A DNA stretch of 64,000 bases, taken from Rhipicephalus microplus. Taxonomy: Eukaryota > Arthropoda > Arachnida > Ixodida > Ixodidae. Shown here piece after piece: positions 22,181 through 36,158 of this stretch; position 1 is the first letter of the stretch; every line of letters starts with the position of its first letter. The notes beneath the pieces were generated by a model. The model worked only from the letters and a program-made list of their open reading frames with translations. It did no database searches and was not told the DNA's origin. Made by a program: the position numbers and the translations under genes. The stretch covers positions 459,335,376-459,399,375 of the forward strand of contig NC_134710.1 in NCBI RefSeq assembly GCF_043290135.1. Direction: 5' to 3'.

Positions 22181-25100
22181 TGATAACACTTATGTTCATA
22201 AATTGCTCTTGTGGTGGAATAAAGGAGACGCTTATGTCAAAAAGGGCGTTGCGATAAAAAGATAATTGTGAAAATGATTTTACCCAGTCAGAAAACAGAC
22301 GGGCAACAGATTACGGGAGGGATGAGCCTCGGGCGCAGCCGTGCTTTCAATTACCGCGGACGGGGCGAAAATGTCGCGAAGAGGCTTTCGGCCACTCACT
22401 CGCGTGGTCTGTAAACGTTTATGGGCAATTGTACATAAACGTGCATTCATTTCTGTAACAATCGAAATTCATACAAAATCGTGTCCTATGTCACGTTCGA
22501 ATACAATGCAGCTAAACAAGAAGCAACTCGCAAGATTCGATTGAGCCTGGTTCTCGTACAGGAGCGACCGACAATGCTGGATTCGATGTGGTCACATGAA
22601 TGGGACGCCACTGACGCGGGCGCCGACGTGATCAGCTAGGCAGCTCACACGCTTATCGATCCGCCGGCAACATGACTACTACGCAGGCCGCTACAATGCC
22701 CACTGTGGAGCAGCAACCTACAAAATCGTTTACAGAGTGTGAGTTTGGACACCCAAATGAAAAAGTGGACTGTTTCAGAAACTGTTGAGCCCATATTTCA
22801 GACAATACTAAGGCCTCTTTAGGTCCGGTGCCCTGATTATATGCATTGCATACTTTAGGAGTTACTAAGAAAATCACGGAGCATTGGTTTTCTGTATTAG
22901 ACACGGATTTCTGTAACGGCATGCTTTCGCCTATGGCAGAGAGACGTCAGGTTATGTTATGTGAAGGCGCCAGGCTTCATAAATCTTCGCCCAAAATCAC
23001 TTAAGGTTAGAAATGCTGGAGGTACCTTAGTGGAAATACTGGATGTTCTAGCACGCCATTCTATGCCCATGGTAAAAGGTAAAAAGAATACGCCCACCAA
23101 ACACCAAAGAAAAAAACGTTAAAGTATTTTGCTGATTTCAGTGTAATGCCAGTTATCGTGCCCGCATACTGGTGCCTCCACCACATCACTCATTGTAGAC
23201 GGGCTGCTATATGTGACCGCAACTGCTCAAGCCTTAGCACGCGTGCTACGTTCGTATAATGTACACTTGTCACATATATACCAGTAGAAAAACTAAAGAA
23301 AAACTGCTCACAGGAATGAAGGACAGATATAAATGAATGCACTGCACTACTGATGGCGTTGTAGGTCGTGTTCAGTTTATTAATGACCCAAGTGACAAGG
23401 CATGCAATGTCAATCAGTTTCTTCATGTGCGAAAGTCAGCTGGGCGTTCTCCTTAACTTTTTAAACTAATTCATCCAGTCTAGGAAGCTCCTTATTTCCT
23501 TTAATTTGCTCCAATTGTGAGATTTTGCAACTTACCACACGCTTTCTTTTACAAAAACGAAACATTTTTCTTCTTTCGAGGCAGTGGTCAGTGAGGAGGC
23601 TTGGGAGCGTTGCTTATCAATACCTCGCGAACATTGCGTTAGTGATGTAATCTCTCTTTACAAACCGGAGCAATTTATCTCAGCTTCAATGAGGGATGTA
23701 TGCTGAATTGCGGAGATTTGAAGGCGCAGTTGAACCGAAAAGAATATCTGAAGATCGTGCAACTATTGCATCCCACAATACCTACGCTAGAAAAGTATAG
23801 ATTGCACTGCTGTTGCACCGCCACACAATACTCCGCAATAATTAGTCATTATTCATGAGTTTTGCAAACAACTAAGGCGCTATGCTTTTTCATGTCTGGG
23901 TGAGAAACTATAGACATGAAAGGCGAAACCAGCACGCTGACGCATCCTTATCTCTGCGTACTTGTAGATATCTGACGCACGCCTTTGCTATATCATGCTT
24001 ACAGTGCTATCGTTACCGAGAATAATGGGTGAAGAAAAGTCACCGTGACAGCCATATCGATTCCAAACAACGTGCAAAGTACTTCAGAGACAGCTGACCG
24101 TATCTTTCCAGCGTCAAACAGATTAGTACCGCTGTCAAGGAGGCCACAGATATCTGCACTTGCGAAAAGTGCAGCACAGGCGCTGCGCGGCGATCTCTTC
24201 AGCGTCCAAGCTATTCTACTAATTTTTGCCCTTCATTTTTGTTGCCCTTAATGGAAACTTCATTACGCAAATCACACGAGGCTCCACGAAAAATTGTTGC
24301 CACAAAAATTACACGTTGGTTTTTTCGGCTTTCATGTTTTCTTTAATGTGCAATCGCACTTGCACAGTTTGTGAATTAGTGTTTAAGCAAACAGCGTTTT
24401 TACGCATAGAGAAACTGCCAACTATCGAATACAGCCAAAAAATTCAGCAAAGAACTTTACACAAGGTTAAAACCGACGATGAAGAAATACAAAGTTTAGC
24501 ATAATAGCTCGATGTCAATGGCTACCATTACATAGGTTTGTTTTTGTTTCTGCTCTTCTATATTCAGGCCTACCATACCTTCATATTGTTTATACGTTGC
24601 AGCTTAGCGGCCTATCTCGGAGACTAATGATTTACGAGACATGGTGCGATATCAGAGAACTTGCTTTTGAGGTTTGTTAGTAGAGGTTATAAAAGTTCTA
24701 GTAATCAGAACGTCACTTTTTCTCTTCTTACCCACCTTATGAACAAGTCTAAATGAAAATAATAAGAAAAATATTAATACTTTCTGTCCTCTCCATTAAT
24801 TATTAAAATTAATAAAATATTATTATAAAATATTACCATTATTAAAAGTTTATCCAATCCAATCCTCTCCATTATTACAATTGAACAGGCCTGTCAAAGC
24901 TCAAATGTGGCCTGGATGACGAGCCCGGCCCAACAGCTCATCGGCAAACGAGGAAAAACAGTTACGTATGTGAAAAAGCTTGTCACGTATAACTACCTAA
25001 GGAACAAAAAATATGTAGCTCAATTACCGTATAATCAAACACAATAGCATAAAAGAAATAGGTTAGCAGTAGGAAAGCATATTGAGGGCAGAATACGAAA

Positions 25101-25420
25101 ATGGGGATACAGCGCATTGAACACGTTATAGCAGTAAGAAATAAACTAAAAAAAAACATGACCCCTTGACTTTAGGAGTCAGTACATTGACTTCAGTACA
25201 ATGACTTTAGGAATCAGTACAACGCAAAAGTGAAACGCGTCTTCACAGAGGCAATTGAGCGTTTACTGGGCCTTATTGCGCCGCTAAGGCGAAGGAATAA
25301 ATACTACAGAACAAATTACAATGTCACGCGAAGAACGCAAAGCAGTTCGAAACTTGCAGCGCGCACCTTAAGCAGAAAGCGTTCTCTAAATGATTCCACA
25401 CTGGACGAGCGCACACAGAC
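22181..25420. other. Unassigned DNA in copy A
   Basis: No transposon or gene recognised apart from the exon-like segment at 22672-22738. An A/T-rich stretch with repeated ATTAATAAAAT motifs spans about 24750-24860. Confidence 0.45.
22672..22738 (+). CDS. Possible short first coding exon (copy A), speculative
   Basis: ATG in a fair context (CAACATGA) opens 22 codons rich in Thr, Gln and Pro, followed at once by a consensus splice donor GTGAGT. Copy B (48759) keeps the same structure with one amino-acid change. Nothing further links it to a gene. Confidence 0.18.
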
Positions 25421-25640
25421 ATTGATTGATTGATATGTGGTGTTCAGCGTCCCAAACCACCAAATGATTAACAGAGACGCCGTAGTGGAGGTCTCCGGTA
25501 ATTTTTGCCACCTAGGGTTTTTTAACGTGCACTCAAATCTGAGCACACGGGCGTAGGCCCGTGTGATCAGCATTTTCGCCTCCACCGAAATTGCAGCCAC
25601 CGAAGCCGGGATTCAATCCCGCGACCTGCGGGGCACAAAA
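25421..25640 (-). repeat. Near-complete tick SINE, minus strand (copy A)
   Basis: Read on the minus strand: a B-box-like GGTCGCGGGATTGAATCCCG near 25605-25625, the central CGGTGGAGGCG, then CTCAGATTTGAGTGCACGTT, the CCGGAGACCTCCAC block and a (TCAA)n tail at 25421-25433. The A-box end is worn. Confidence 0.85.
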
Positions 25641-27744
25641 ACACCTGCCACAGCTTGGTGTTTAAAGCACGCTGCTTAAATAGAAGGAAATACGCATGAA
25701 ACGAACCCACAAGTGCACAAGGCCTGTGCGAACAACTGTCACTATATATTCTTACTGCGCTTGTGCACTGCGTGCACCTTTAGAGCGCGCGCGCACAACG
25801 CGCGACCCTCACGCCATCTCTATGCGGATGACGATAACGCGTTGAACTTGCCAAGCTCTGAGGACCGCCAACGGTACATGGTGCAAATACTTGCCGTAAA
25901 AAGCCCGGAAACGTGCGTGTTATGGTATAGCGGCTTCCGTCGCGCGTTGAGGAGTGAATTGTCATTGGTTCGGCGCACCACTAACGGAAATTTATTCTCG
26001 TTTTTGTTTCTGTACAGTGTATGCAGTTTACGTTATATTCGTTGCAAAAACATTTCAGTGGAGCTCTGGTGGAACCCGGCATTAAACATTTTCGGGTTAA
26101 AACAATTCAGCAGATCCCACATAATAGAGTGACGAGAGATGTTATGAAGCATGTACGGAAGACGACTGTGTTGTAATTGTTTTAATTTTACATTACAAAA
26201 TTACGCCGGAGATATGTACAAGTGTTGTACGCGCAGACATATGTTGCATATTCACAAAGCTTTACTACACGTGGTTGTTTACAAGTGCGTAGCGATGCCA
26301 AACGCAGCACGCGTATTTGCACCGCCATAAGTGGTAAGCTGATAAGGCGCGATTGTGCTCGCGAGAATGACAGCCTTAAGCACTGCTACATACTTCAGCT
26401 CGAGTGGATGGCGTTTCACTACACTTGACGTTAACTTGACGTGACGGCTGTATTATAGCGGTACATACGTAATGTTTACGAAATTGAATAGCCAGGTTTG
26501 CAACCACAAGTGATATTTCACCCACGTTACGCCTGCACAAGGTCTTTATACAAAGCTGTTTCAAGAAGTGGTGTGGCTGAGAGGTAGAATACTTCATAGC
26601 CACACAGAATTCTTTGACTCAATTCCTGCGGTGACACTCATATTTGTTCTTCACATTCGTGGGCTCATCGCTGACGATGTCAGATTTTTAATGCTATCGC
26701 GTGAAAAGTAACAAAGTCTGTTTTGGCAGTTTTTGGGTCGATTTAAATCTGTTTTTTTTTTCTTTATTGCGAGATAAACTTGCCCTTAAGGAATAAATTT
26801 TGTGCGCGTATTTGTATTATATGTGCACCGTTTGTGTGCTAAATGTGTGCCGTGTGTATATTTTAACGCGATACTGTTAGGTAGCCAGTGTCGCAGAAAA
26901 CCCGCCGCTGGCGTGGGCTCCGTTGGTTATAAGCGAAAAATTGCCCGTGACCAAAAAAGCAAGTTACCGAAATAGCCCTAGGAGGCCACGATTCGTCCAC
27001 GCGTGCGCGCGTGATCACATTGAAATAGCCACGAGTTCGAAGAAAAGGAGGTGCTTAAGGCTACGAGGCTCGGTAGTTTCTTGGCTCTGCCACCCCTCCC
27101 TGCTTAGCTTCCAGCGCTTTCGTCGGGATGAGAGAAGAGATACTGCATTTGCAGCATGCGACAAACCTTTGTAACTCCACTCGCACTAGATGGATTCTTG
27201 ATAATTTTGCAGCGGTTGAATTCGTGAGGCAATAAGCTCTTCTAGTGAATTTATTTGATGATTACTTGAAAAAGTGTTTGAGGGCCTCTATAACGCATTT
27301 TGTTCGACAGGTGTCATCACGAAAACGAGTCCATTCGGCAATGATGGCGCGCGCTGGTGCAATCTACTGTGTGCGTGTTTGTGTGCGTGCGTGTGTATGT
27401 AACAAAACATATTAATAAGTATTCACTTAGCGGTTGAAGGGTGCATTAGGGGCTGAATTTCGCTATCGCGTTCAGCCCTTAAAAGCGAAGCTTAAGGGTC
27501 CCCCAATTTTTGTGCGCGTATGTGTAACAAATGTGTGCCGTATGTGCGTATGCGTGAGTATTTTTTGCATGTATGTGCGCCGTTCATGTAATAAATGTCC
27601 TCCGCATGTGTGTTAAATGCGTGCTGTCAAGCACCTGTGATTAGATAGAGTGATATTAGCTAAACTACGTTACCCTCCCTTAGTTGTTTTGCATAGACCA
27701 AAGTTGGAGGAGGGGGGGGATGAGAGCTCCCGGGCCTAGGTGGC

Positions 27745-27746
<2 letters not shown>
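25641..27746. other. Unassigned DNA in copy A
   Basis: A 139-codon frame (25713-26132) survives in both copies but shows replacement-biased changes and no domain. GT-rich low-complexity sequence lies around 27365-27610. Confidence 0.45.
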
Positions 27747-28098
<352 letters not shown>

Positions 28099-28175
28099 CT
28101 TGACATTTGAAGTAATTGTACAATAAATGATGCAGCATCGAAGTGATCTTAGGATGTTTTGTGAAATGCGTTTTT

Positions 28176-28593
28176 TCATAGCACAAAAAAAAAATCATTA
28201 GGGAGATCATTACAATAACATAGACATAAATTTAAAAAATTTGGCATATCGTGCCTTGATGATTTTTGCAGGAAAGCAGGTTTATTTTGTATTCGCAATT
28301 TGTAAGAACTGTCGCGCCACCTAGAGATACTCAAGAGCGTACTCTTGAGGATGTTCAGTAGGCAGACGCTCCCTCGTTTTACTTCGCTAGTTTTAGTGTT
28401 AATGCATTTGCAAGAAACGAACACAAACCACTTTGTTTGTTCGTGCATTAAATATACAGGATCGTTTATGAAGTAATAAATTTGATTTGTTCTTGCGAGA
28501 CGCGAAGTTTTTGTGAAGATACGTGACAACTCGTGCGTTCAATCTTAGCCCGCAGAGCACACTCATCACTTTCGCGTGATTTTCTGTAGCCAT
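28176..28593 (-). pseudogene. Copy A version of the 161-codon ORF, frameshifted
   Basis: Same ATG (28593) and first 45 or so codons as copy B, then a 2-bp loss moves the remainder into another frame (ending 28176). Confidence 0.2.
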
Positions 28594-29509
28594 GTTGGAT
28601 AGTTAAATGTTATCGTCTGACCTTTGCAGTTGAAACTCACCATGGTCTGCGTATATCATTGATCAGTGCTTTTGTAGTGCATGAATATCATAACATTCAT
28701 TCTACGCGGAAAGTAGCGCAGGCTGGCGATTTGACATTTCCAACTTTGGCCCATGCTGCGCCGCTCGAATTTTACTTTCGTTGATAGATAGCAGCACACT
28801 GCAGGCGATTCGCTTTTTGCTGGGTGGCGCCTTTACAATCCCTCCCAACTACAGCCGGTGACTGCAGCGCCATGGCGAGTCGCGGTGCGAACTATTACGA
28901 GCGCAGGAGCGCTAGGTGCTTTTCTGGCGACCGCGCACAGCCTAGCACCGAAATGCTGGAAAATCTCTGGTCGCTTTGGTACCCAGCAGTGCATGGACAT
29001 CGACTATATTTGCGATGACTGTTTTGTTAGTTTTGTGTGTGGTGCAGTCAGCGCTTCCTCTATTTTGGTGCTGTGCAGTGGTTAGTATGATCACCACATT
29101 CACGGCGAATATGGTGACGCGTAAGCGCTAGCTGTTTCGTGCAAGCGGTAGCGTTGAATGACCAACAACTTGCGTCAATGTGATTATGCACGAGTGATAG
29201 TTGTTGTGTGTGAATGTGTTGCGGCGTTTTGTAAGTTTGTAGGATTGCAGTGTATTATGAATTGATGATACGTAAGTGCTGGCTGATTTGTGCAGACGTT
29301 AGTTCTGAATGAGATGGTGCGCACTGACGCGCTTTACTGATCGCTGTCACATGGGTACTTGCTGTATGTGGTCACCTATAGGTGCGATAAGGGCTGATCG
29401 CGATGATTTCGCGATTGGACTGGCGGCTGCATCATACTTGATCCGGATTTGTTTGGACCGCGTAGCGGTAATATCGGTTTTGCTCGAGCTAGCGAGCAAA
29501 CAAGTTTGT

Positions 29510-29550
29510 CGCTGCTGCGCTGGGCTCTACAGCCTAATCCAGGTCGAGTT
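29510..29550 (+). other. Possible decayed 2A-like motif of a LINE ORF (copy A)
   Basis: The stretch GGCTCTACAGCCTAATCCAG reads LQPNPG in one frame, preceded by LLRWA. This resembles the ribosome-skipping motif (GDVExNPGP) found at the N-terminus of some CR1/L2-type LINE ORFs, with the GD lost. Copy B has the same at 55319-55359. Confidence 0.25.
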
Positions 29551-31699
29551 TAGCTGAGACGCCCTGATCACGATCATAAGTACCTGTGTGACACGCTATA
29601 TATATCGTATTGTTTCCACTACTGGCAGAGTTGGTCCAAATAGCATAAAGAAAACAAAAACAAACTGTGACTGTGATATACTGTCGGAGTTCACACACGA
29701 ATCCTCACATCAACTCGAGTCGTTCAGTTCTGCACATATCTGTTGCCTCTACCTCATTCGCTGCAGGTTGCATAAGTTCATAACAATGCAAGAAAAGCAT
29801 TCTGCTACATATACAAAGTCGCTGTGTCAAAATTATGCAGCAAAGTTGCATCACGCAAGTATCTAGAACGATGGGACATTTGCAAAGAGCACATTTTTTT
29901 GTTCGGTCTTGCAAACAAGCTCATTCCTCACGATGTTGGCAAATTCGGCTGCTGGGCTTCTGCTGATACAAGCCACAGTGGGCCGCAGTATTATACATAT
30001 ATTGTATGACTGATGTATGAAATGGTTACCTATATATTTTGATCGGTATAAAGAACGAGTGCTTTACCTTCAGCGCAACTTTGGCATGCTCATTTTTGCT
30101 TAGCACCTAGATATAAAGGACGAGGTTGCACTACGATATTACAATTTTCCAGTGCATCAGAAAGACCATTGCTTGGCATATTTAGCCCATAATCTATTCT
30201 AGTGTTTCAACGATTGTCTTTGCAAGCTTTTGGTAGTGAAAACTTATTTAGATCGACAACAGCAGGTCCATTAGTTTTTAAATATCACCCGAATGGTACT
30301 CTATGCCTACTCATAATTGGAGAGCATAATAGTATTTGTCTAAAATATTCTGTCTATGACTGCAGTGCTCCCAGCAAGTTATTTGCAGTTAATAAAGGCT
30401 GGGAGTGCCTGATCACAGCATTATTTAGAGTCTGTCATTGTGTGCCTACCTTTTGTACTTGCATAAGTTTCTGTGCTTCCAGGCCCATGTATAGCAGAGC
30501 AGTAGGGACCCATGTCGCAAGCCATCAAGAGAACAATAAAAGAATTCGACGTACCTCTCCCGCAGCCATGAATTGGAAGTTGAAAATATGTGCACCTCCA
30601 ACAAACCGGAAGTTTGTCTGGTGATGAGGTAAATGTACTTGTAATCTTTAGATGCTTTAACATCCCCCAAGGAGGCCTTGATGACCAAAAACAAAACGCT
30701 TCCTAAGCAAAAAAAAAACCAAGGCAAGGCTTCTCTTGATTGTGATGAAAAAAAAAAGCCCTTTGTGGTTTTTGGCAGTAAAGTTCAAACAGCCTTCTCC
30801 AACATAGAGGAAAGTTAACTCTTTTTCTAAGTCTTTAACATTTTTTCTGACCTCGGCCAGTGTTATTCTAAGCGCTGTTTTGACACTTTATATAGCTTCT
30901 TTACTATTCGTTCATAACAAACAGCTAATATTAGTACCTGAACGTTATATGTCTAGAAATTCAAATACTTTTGAAATCAAAATAGTCGCAACTTGTTCAG
31001 ATTTACTTTGGAGTGTCAGATTGGTGTCACAACATATAAGATTGCGTCACTGTGATGAATAGAATATTTGTAGTCTGACTGAATTGTTCCTGTTTCAATT
31101 GCCACGCATTTGGATAGATTATTGCAAATAATCTAATGACAAAAGCCTTAGCTTAGTAAACACAACATTCATTTATTCAACTATTGCATCTCATGAAGCC
31201 GATAACGCATCATTCAGTAAAAGCATTGCTGGTGATCTCCAAAGTGTTAGAACACAATTATTGAAGTGATTAGTATGGAGGTTTTACTTCGTTGCGTGTA
31301 CATATAGCAGCACCATATTTATTCTGCTGCTTATGCATGTGCATTTCAATCATGACACTTGAACCACTCATAAGTAATAATTATAGTGCCTGCGCTTCTT
31401 TATCATATTTCACTCCGAGTGGCATTGTGTTCTATGCTAAGTGCCAGAACATATTACCAGGTCACACCTCCCATTCGCCACAAGTAGGTTTTTTTTTCAA
31501 ACCACTGATGAAGACAGTGACATGAATCAGAATTCTGCTGTAGAGAATTTGAGCAATTGTTTGAACAGGACACCATACCAACGGTCACACTTACGAGCCT
31601 TTTTTGGTCTTCATTTGTGCAGTGTTAAAAACTATGAGAGACAATGCAAATGTTTTCGTTTAAATATAAACTAGGACATAAAAATGTGTGCACCTCTAT

Positions 31700-31990
31700 T
31701 CTGCCACATGGACTGAGGAAATTGAAACAGCGCCGTTCGGCACGAGATCACAGGATTGATTCCACACCACAGCAGTCACATTATAGTGGGTGCGATATGT
31801 ACTAGTGCAATGAACTTTAACAAAGGAGGAGATATGGGGAGGAAAGACTGGGGAGTTAACCATGCTTTGGCTCATTGGCTACCCTACACTTGGGGTAAGG
31901 AAAGGGGGAATGATAGAAAAGAAAGAAATAGAGAAAAAAAGGATTGTAAAAAAGAGATAGATAAATAGTCAATATTTGGGATTCCATTTG
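31700..31990 (+). repeat. Decayed tRNA-like SINE joined to another dispersed repeat (copy A)
   Basis: GGCACGAGATCACAGGATTG resembles a worn B-box region, followed by a CAGTCACATTATAGTGGGTG linker and then a GGGGAGTTAACC...GGCTACCCTACACTTGGGG segment that I recall as repetitive in ticks. Copy B equivalent is about 57508-57785. Confidence 0.35.
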
Positions 31991-33180
31991 AGGTCGAAAT
32001 AATTTGGGATTCACTTGCTACAGCGCATCCCCCTATCAGGTTATAGTTTTGCAACACGAAACCGTAGAACTTGACCTAAATTCTTCTCTAAACCAGCATA
32101 GGTGCACAGTGCTTGCACACCCTGCTCCCAGTTTTGCTCGTGTGGATGTCTGGTCCATCACAGATTTTATAGTAATATTTAGCAGTGTGGTTTTACAGGC
32201 CCTTCCTGATTGCTCTGTCCCCCCCCCCCTTCTTTTTTTAAATTCCTAATATTCAGAAGACCGGCGAACCAGTGAACATATACAGCCAAGTAGTTTAAAC
32301 TGCATGAGAGGATGTTTGAAACAGTTCGTAATGTGTTGAAGTTGGCCCATATTCACGCACCTTGCAAATAAACGGCACAATTTCTTCATCCTCATTATGA
32401 AAGCTTATGTGCTGCAGTCATGCCGCAATACTTTAAGAGAAATCAATGTTCAAGACAATTAGAAATGTTTATAGAAAGTTACTGGCAAGAGAATGCAAAG
32501 TTTGCATTCCTTGCAAAAGTTGCTTGAGATTTACAACTTACCTTAAGGATCATTATCCATTCTGAGCAATTAGAAGATAGTGCTGGTCCAAATAAAAGGC
32601 AAATTATAAATACAAACGAGGGAGCAATTAAACATTAATGTCACTAAGCAATTTTACTAAGTATCCTATTCAAGATTGCAGAAAAATAAGCAGTTGCTTA
32701 TTTGTAGACTAATGCGCGAGTAGTAGCAACAAAACGCTCAGCTTGAGGTTCAAATCTAAATTCTTGCCGTGGCAGTACATCTCTATGATGCAGGAAAAAA
32801 ATTAAGGAATAATGCAAATGACCAGATGTTGGATGATGAAACCAAAACAATGTTTGATTATCAGTTTGTAAAATACTTGATTTGTGGACCCTTTCAAATA
32901 TATTATTGACTTAGCTCGTTGTGCACTTGCTTGGAGTGCAGATTCATTTCCATCATTGTCAGCCTTCCTCCTTTGAGAATCCTGGCACCAGAGTACCCCT
33001 ACCTGTAATAGAGATAGCAAAATACCCTACCTCCACTTTACTTCTGTACAGTTCAACCAGCAGCCTATCATCTCACTCCTAAATAAAGGTGGAGGCGAGT
33101 AAGCTGTGCATGCATGAAGTTCACTGCATGAGTCTAACACAGCAACCCAAAGCACAAGCTCTCGTAAGAAACCGTACGCG

Positions 33181-33235
33181 TCTCTCATTATCATATGGAT
33201 TGTTGGGACGTTAAACCTCGCAAATAGATCAATCA
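33181..33235 (+). repeat. Tick SINE 3'-terminal scrap (copy A)
   Basis: Only the last 55 bp of the SINE: TCATTATCATATGG, TTGGGACGTTAAACC and an ATCAATCA tail. Confidence 0.7.
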
Positions 33236-33639
33236 TTGTAAGAAACCGTGATGTGTTTAAACTTTGCTCGGAACATAGAGACCTAAGCAAAATTTGTTGA
33301 AACACGAAAATATGACAACAGGTGTGACTATTTATTTCTGTAATGTGCATTGCAGTAAAGTGATTATGCGAAGACAACATTTGCAGATGAAGCAGCTGAA
33401 TGGGTTGCAGGCGTTCCTTGGTGGAAGAGGCAGTCACATTCAACGGGCCTCTTGTGCAGCCTTGACGATGCAATGAAAACAGCAAATGCTAGTGCATCCA
33501 TTACAACTTCTATCTCGAGTGAGCACTCTGGCATACTGAGCAACCGCCCCTTTTTACTTTACATGAGATCTGAAATGTAATCGATGACTGACTGATTTTT
33601 GACGAACGTGCAAAGCAGGCGTGGAACTTTAGCAACAGG
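33236..33639. other. Unassigned DNA upstream of the PLE remnant (copy A)
   Basis: Nothing recognised. A minus-strand frame here runs into the SINE scrap and is not convincing. Confidence 0.4.
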
Positions 33640-33739
33640 TCGTGCAGCCTTTGTTTTCATAAGGGAGTGTTGGATTTATGTCGATGCCACGGAGAGGTGC
33701 TTCAGCATTGTCGACTACCTCAGAAGCAAAACACTCCGC

Positions 33740-34530
33740 CGCATTGGTTACTGGGTTGGAATAGATTATGACAATATAACACGATTTCTAGACCTAATCA
33801 CACCTTCCGAATACGACTTTTTATTCCCTAAAAACAAGCGAGCGGGCCGGTTCTACCTTCTTGAAGATTCATGAAGTTTACATAGGTGAAATACTTAATA
33901 CACAATTACTATGCAAACGTCTACTTACAAACGACAGTACACCTACTGAGCCGTTACCAGAACTCTTAAAATCATTGTTTATCCAACATACGACCTGCCC
34001 TTCTATCTTTTGTTCAAGATATACTTTATTTCTTTTGAATAATGGATTCAGGTACTAATCAAACACAAACAATCTCTGATCAGGCCATTCTAGACACAAT
34101 AAACGTCTCCTTGTTTATGATTATTGTTAGTATTATTTATGCGTTCCGTCTTTTGAATTGTACATACAAATCATCATCACTTTATTTTGGGTTGTGGGGC
34201 ACATACTCGAGATAATAAAGAAGTCTTGAGAGTCTTGAACTTTGTCTCACAATATACCTATCACTGCACGAATTGAAGCAGTAAAGTTACTCATAGCACG
34301 CAAATGCATAATCCTGAAGCTTGCCCCTCGTTACTCAAATTGGTCTTCTACCTAATTATCTTAATTCTATTCATCCAACATAAATTTCGCACATGTATGA
34401 GAACCCCTTTTGCACCAAAATTTTTATGGAACCATTAGAATTCAGAGCGTTTGAAACAGTCTCCGGTGACACTTTCCGCCTCTTTCTGCTACAAAGACGA
34501 CATATTTATTTTAAGGAAACATATCAAAAT
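33740..34530 (+). pseudogene. PLE reverse transcriptase, N-terminal and palm (copy A)
   Basis: Readable pieces: LITPSEYDFLFPKN and RAGRFYLL (about 33795-33862), then after a frameshift KIHEVY; TPTEPLPELLKSLF (about 33940-33985); SDQAILDTINVSLF in another frame (the position of the first catalytic Asp); and YKDDIFI at 34490-34510, the YxDD catalytic motif. RAGRFYLL-KIH and the TEPL segment are distinctive of Penelope-like RTs. Confidence 0.8.
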
Positions 34531-34540
34531 AATAATACTT

Positions 34541-34762
34541 GGCGTTTAACGTTACAAGACCACAATATGATTATAAGGGCTGTGAAGTGGAGTGCTCCAG
34601 AAATTTTGATTGTCTGGTGTCCTGGCATCGCACAGTGCACGAGCCTTTAGGAATACATTTCACCTCCATCAAAATGTCTTCGCAGCGACCAGGATTAAAC
34701 CTGCCACCTTCATGTCAGTAACTGTGCACCTAACTGCTACACCACCGTGGCAGACATGTGAA
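34541..34762 (-). repeat. Tick SINE, minus strand, inserted in the PLE (copy A)
   Basis: An old diverged copy. In plus orientation it shows the complement of the SINE body: GGCGTTTAACGT, ATAAGGGCTGTGAAGTGGAG, GCTCCAGAAATTTTGA, CACCTCCATCAAAATG, then a worn tRNA-like end ACTGCTACACCACCGTGG. It splits the RT just after the YxDD block. Confidence 0.72.
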
Positions 34763-34764
34763 CA

Positions 34765-35770
34765 CGGCATAAGTGGACTAAATGCATTTATTAGCAACAA
34801 CGTTCACCCTAGTAGTACATTTACCATTCACCATTCTTTCAGCAACATTATTTCCTATATATGACGGTATCTATTGAAACATTGAAACCCAAGGTTATGC
34901 TCTACATAAAGCCAAGGCATAGCCACTAATACATAGAGAAAACAAGCCATCACTCATGACACTACAAACAGAAAACATTCGTCAGACAGGCGAAGCGTTT
35001 AGGATGGGTCTGTAGCGAGAACAGTGACTATGCTCACCAGTTAAGCAACTCTAAGGAGACATTTGTTGAGAGAAATGAGTCGCACAATACTCTGAACAAG
35101 GTCTACAATGCAGCTTGAAGATTTGGAAATAAGCACAACCCGAAGATGCCCCGTAGCACAGCTTAACCAGCTGCTAGCTTTTTCAATTCAATACCAAAAT
35201 TCACTTCCTAATTTAAATGTCCTTCGTAAGCATAATCTAACATTACCAAGCAATGAGCGCCTTAGAAAAGCGTTTCCTAAAGTGCCAAAGTTCATGCATC
35301 GTTGCAATAGAAATTTTAAGGACATGTTAGTGCATGCAAAAGTAAACGCTCATTTTTTTAACATCTAGTTCTCGTCTGAGATGCAAGACCTGCAAGCACC
35401 TTCAAGAATATAATAAAGTTAAAAGCACCAAAAGTGATTACGTACTTTATGTAAATTCTAGTTTTACCTGCACTAGCTCCAACATCATCATCATGATCAA
35501 ATATACATATTCTCGTATACGCGACAGCTTGTTATAGTTTGAATAAACGGACATCACGCAGACATGGTAAATAACTTATTGAGAGTGGTGGCGCAGCATT
35601 TTATATTCGCAGGACATGTCTTCAGTCATCGTAAGCCGTACATACTCAAATCAGCCTTGCAGCAAAAAAAAAGTTATTGCCACAGTTTATTCACAAATTT
35701 AATACATTGCAGCCAACAAGTATAATTGTATCAAAGAGGGCTTGCGGATCAATTTGATATGACACATACA
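34765..35770 (+). pseudogene. PLE thumb-like region and GIY-YIG endonuclease (copy A)
   Basis: HGISGLNAFISNN (about 34775) continues the RT after the SINE. RQAKRLGWVCSEN (about 34983-35020) and ERNESHNTLNKVYNA follow. Then LRKHNLTLPSNERLRKAF and RCNRNFKDMLVHAKV (35222-35350), the linker, a Cys-containing RLRCKTCKHL (about 35372-35405, other frame), FTCTSSN (about 35463), and the end RINGHHADM with AQHFIFAGHVFSH (about 35535-35630). The Tyr residues of GIY-YIG are lost. Confidence 0.78.
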
Positions 35771-36158
35771 CAACGATGACCAGTGAAAATCAAGCCGATC
35801 TTTTTGGAATTTCTAATGCTAATTATCTCCACTGTCAGGTGGTGCTTCCTCGAGGCAATGATAAAACAGCAACACGTTTCCTCCCTTTCTACGTGACCCC
35901 CACCTCCCTCCTTTCTGTTTCATGAGCTTTTGACTCGCCCAATTCAGCATGTCAGCTCCTCCTGTTCATCTGCCCTTGTTTTGATGTGACCTCTCCTCCA
36001 TTGTTTATACAAAATGCACTAAGGCACACAAGGGCTGACTTCTGGCTTTGTTGGTACTACATATGTGATATGGTTTGTGGTCATTTGTTAACAATTGGCA
36101 CCAGTGTACTTGTGTTACCTTTGTCTTGATAAATCTGTCCTACACTCTTCACATAATG

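Larger units (their letters stand above)
28099..33180. other. Unassigned DNA in copy A
   Basis: Contains a broken copy of the minus-strand ORF described for copy B (28593 leftward), a possible 2A-like remnant (29510-29550) and a decayed tRNA-like repeat (31700-31990). Otherwise no domain is recognised. A run of C lies at about 32220-32229. Confidence 0.45.

Noticed and set aside
25713..26132. 139-codon ORF preserved in both copies (51800-52219)
   Set aside because: By eye the differences between copies are about twice as often amino-acid-changing as silent, as expected without selection, and no domain is visible. The YADD-like string in it lacks any surrounding RT context.
31500..31530. CTGATGAAGACAGTGAC as a hammerhead core
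   Set aside because: No GAAA box or cleavage triplet at suitable distance, and copy B has lost the CUGAUGA match.
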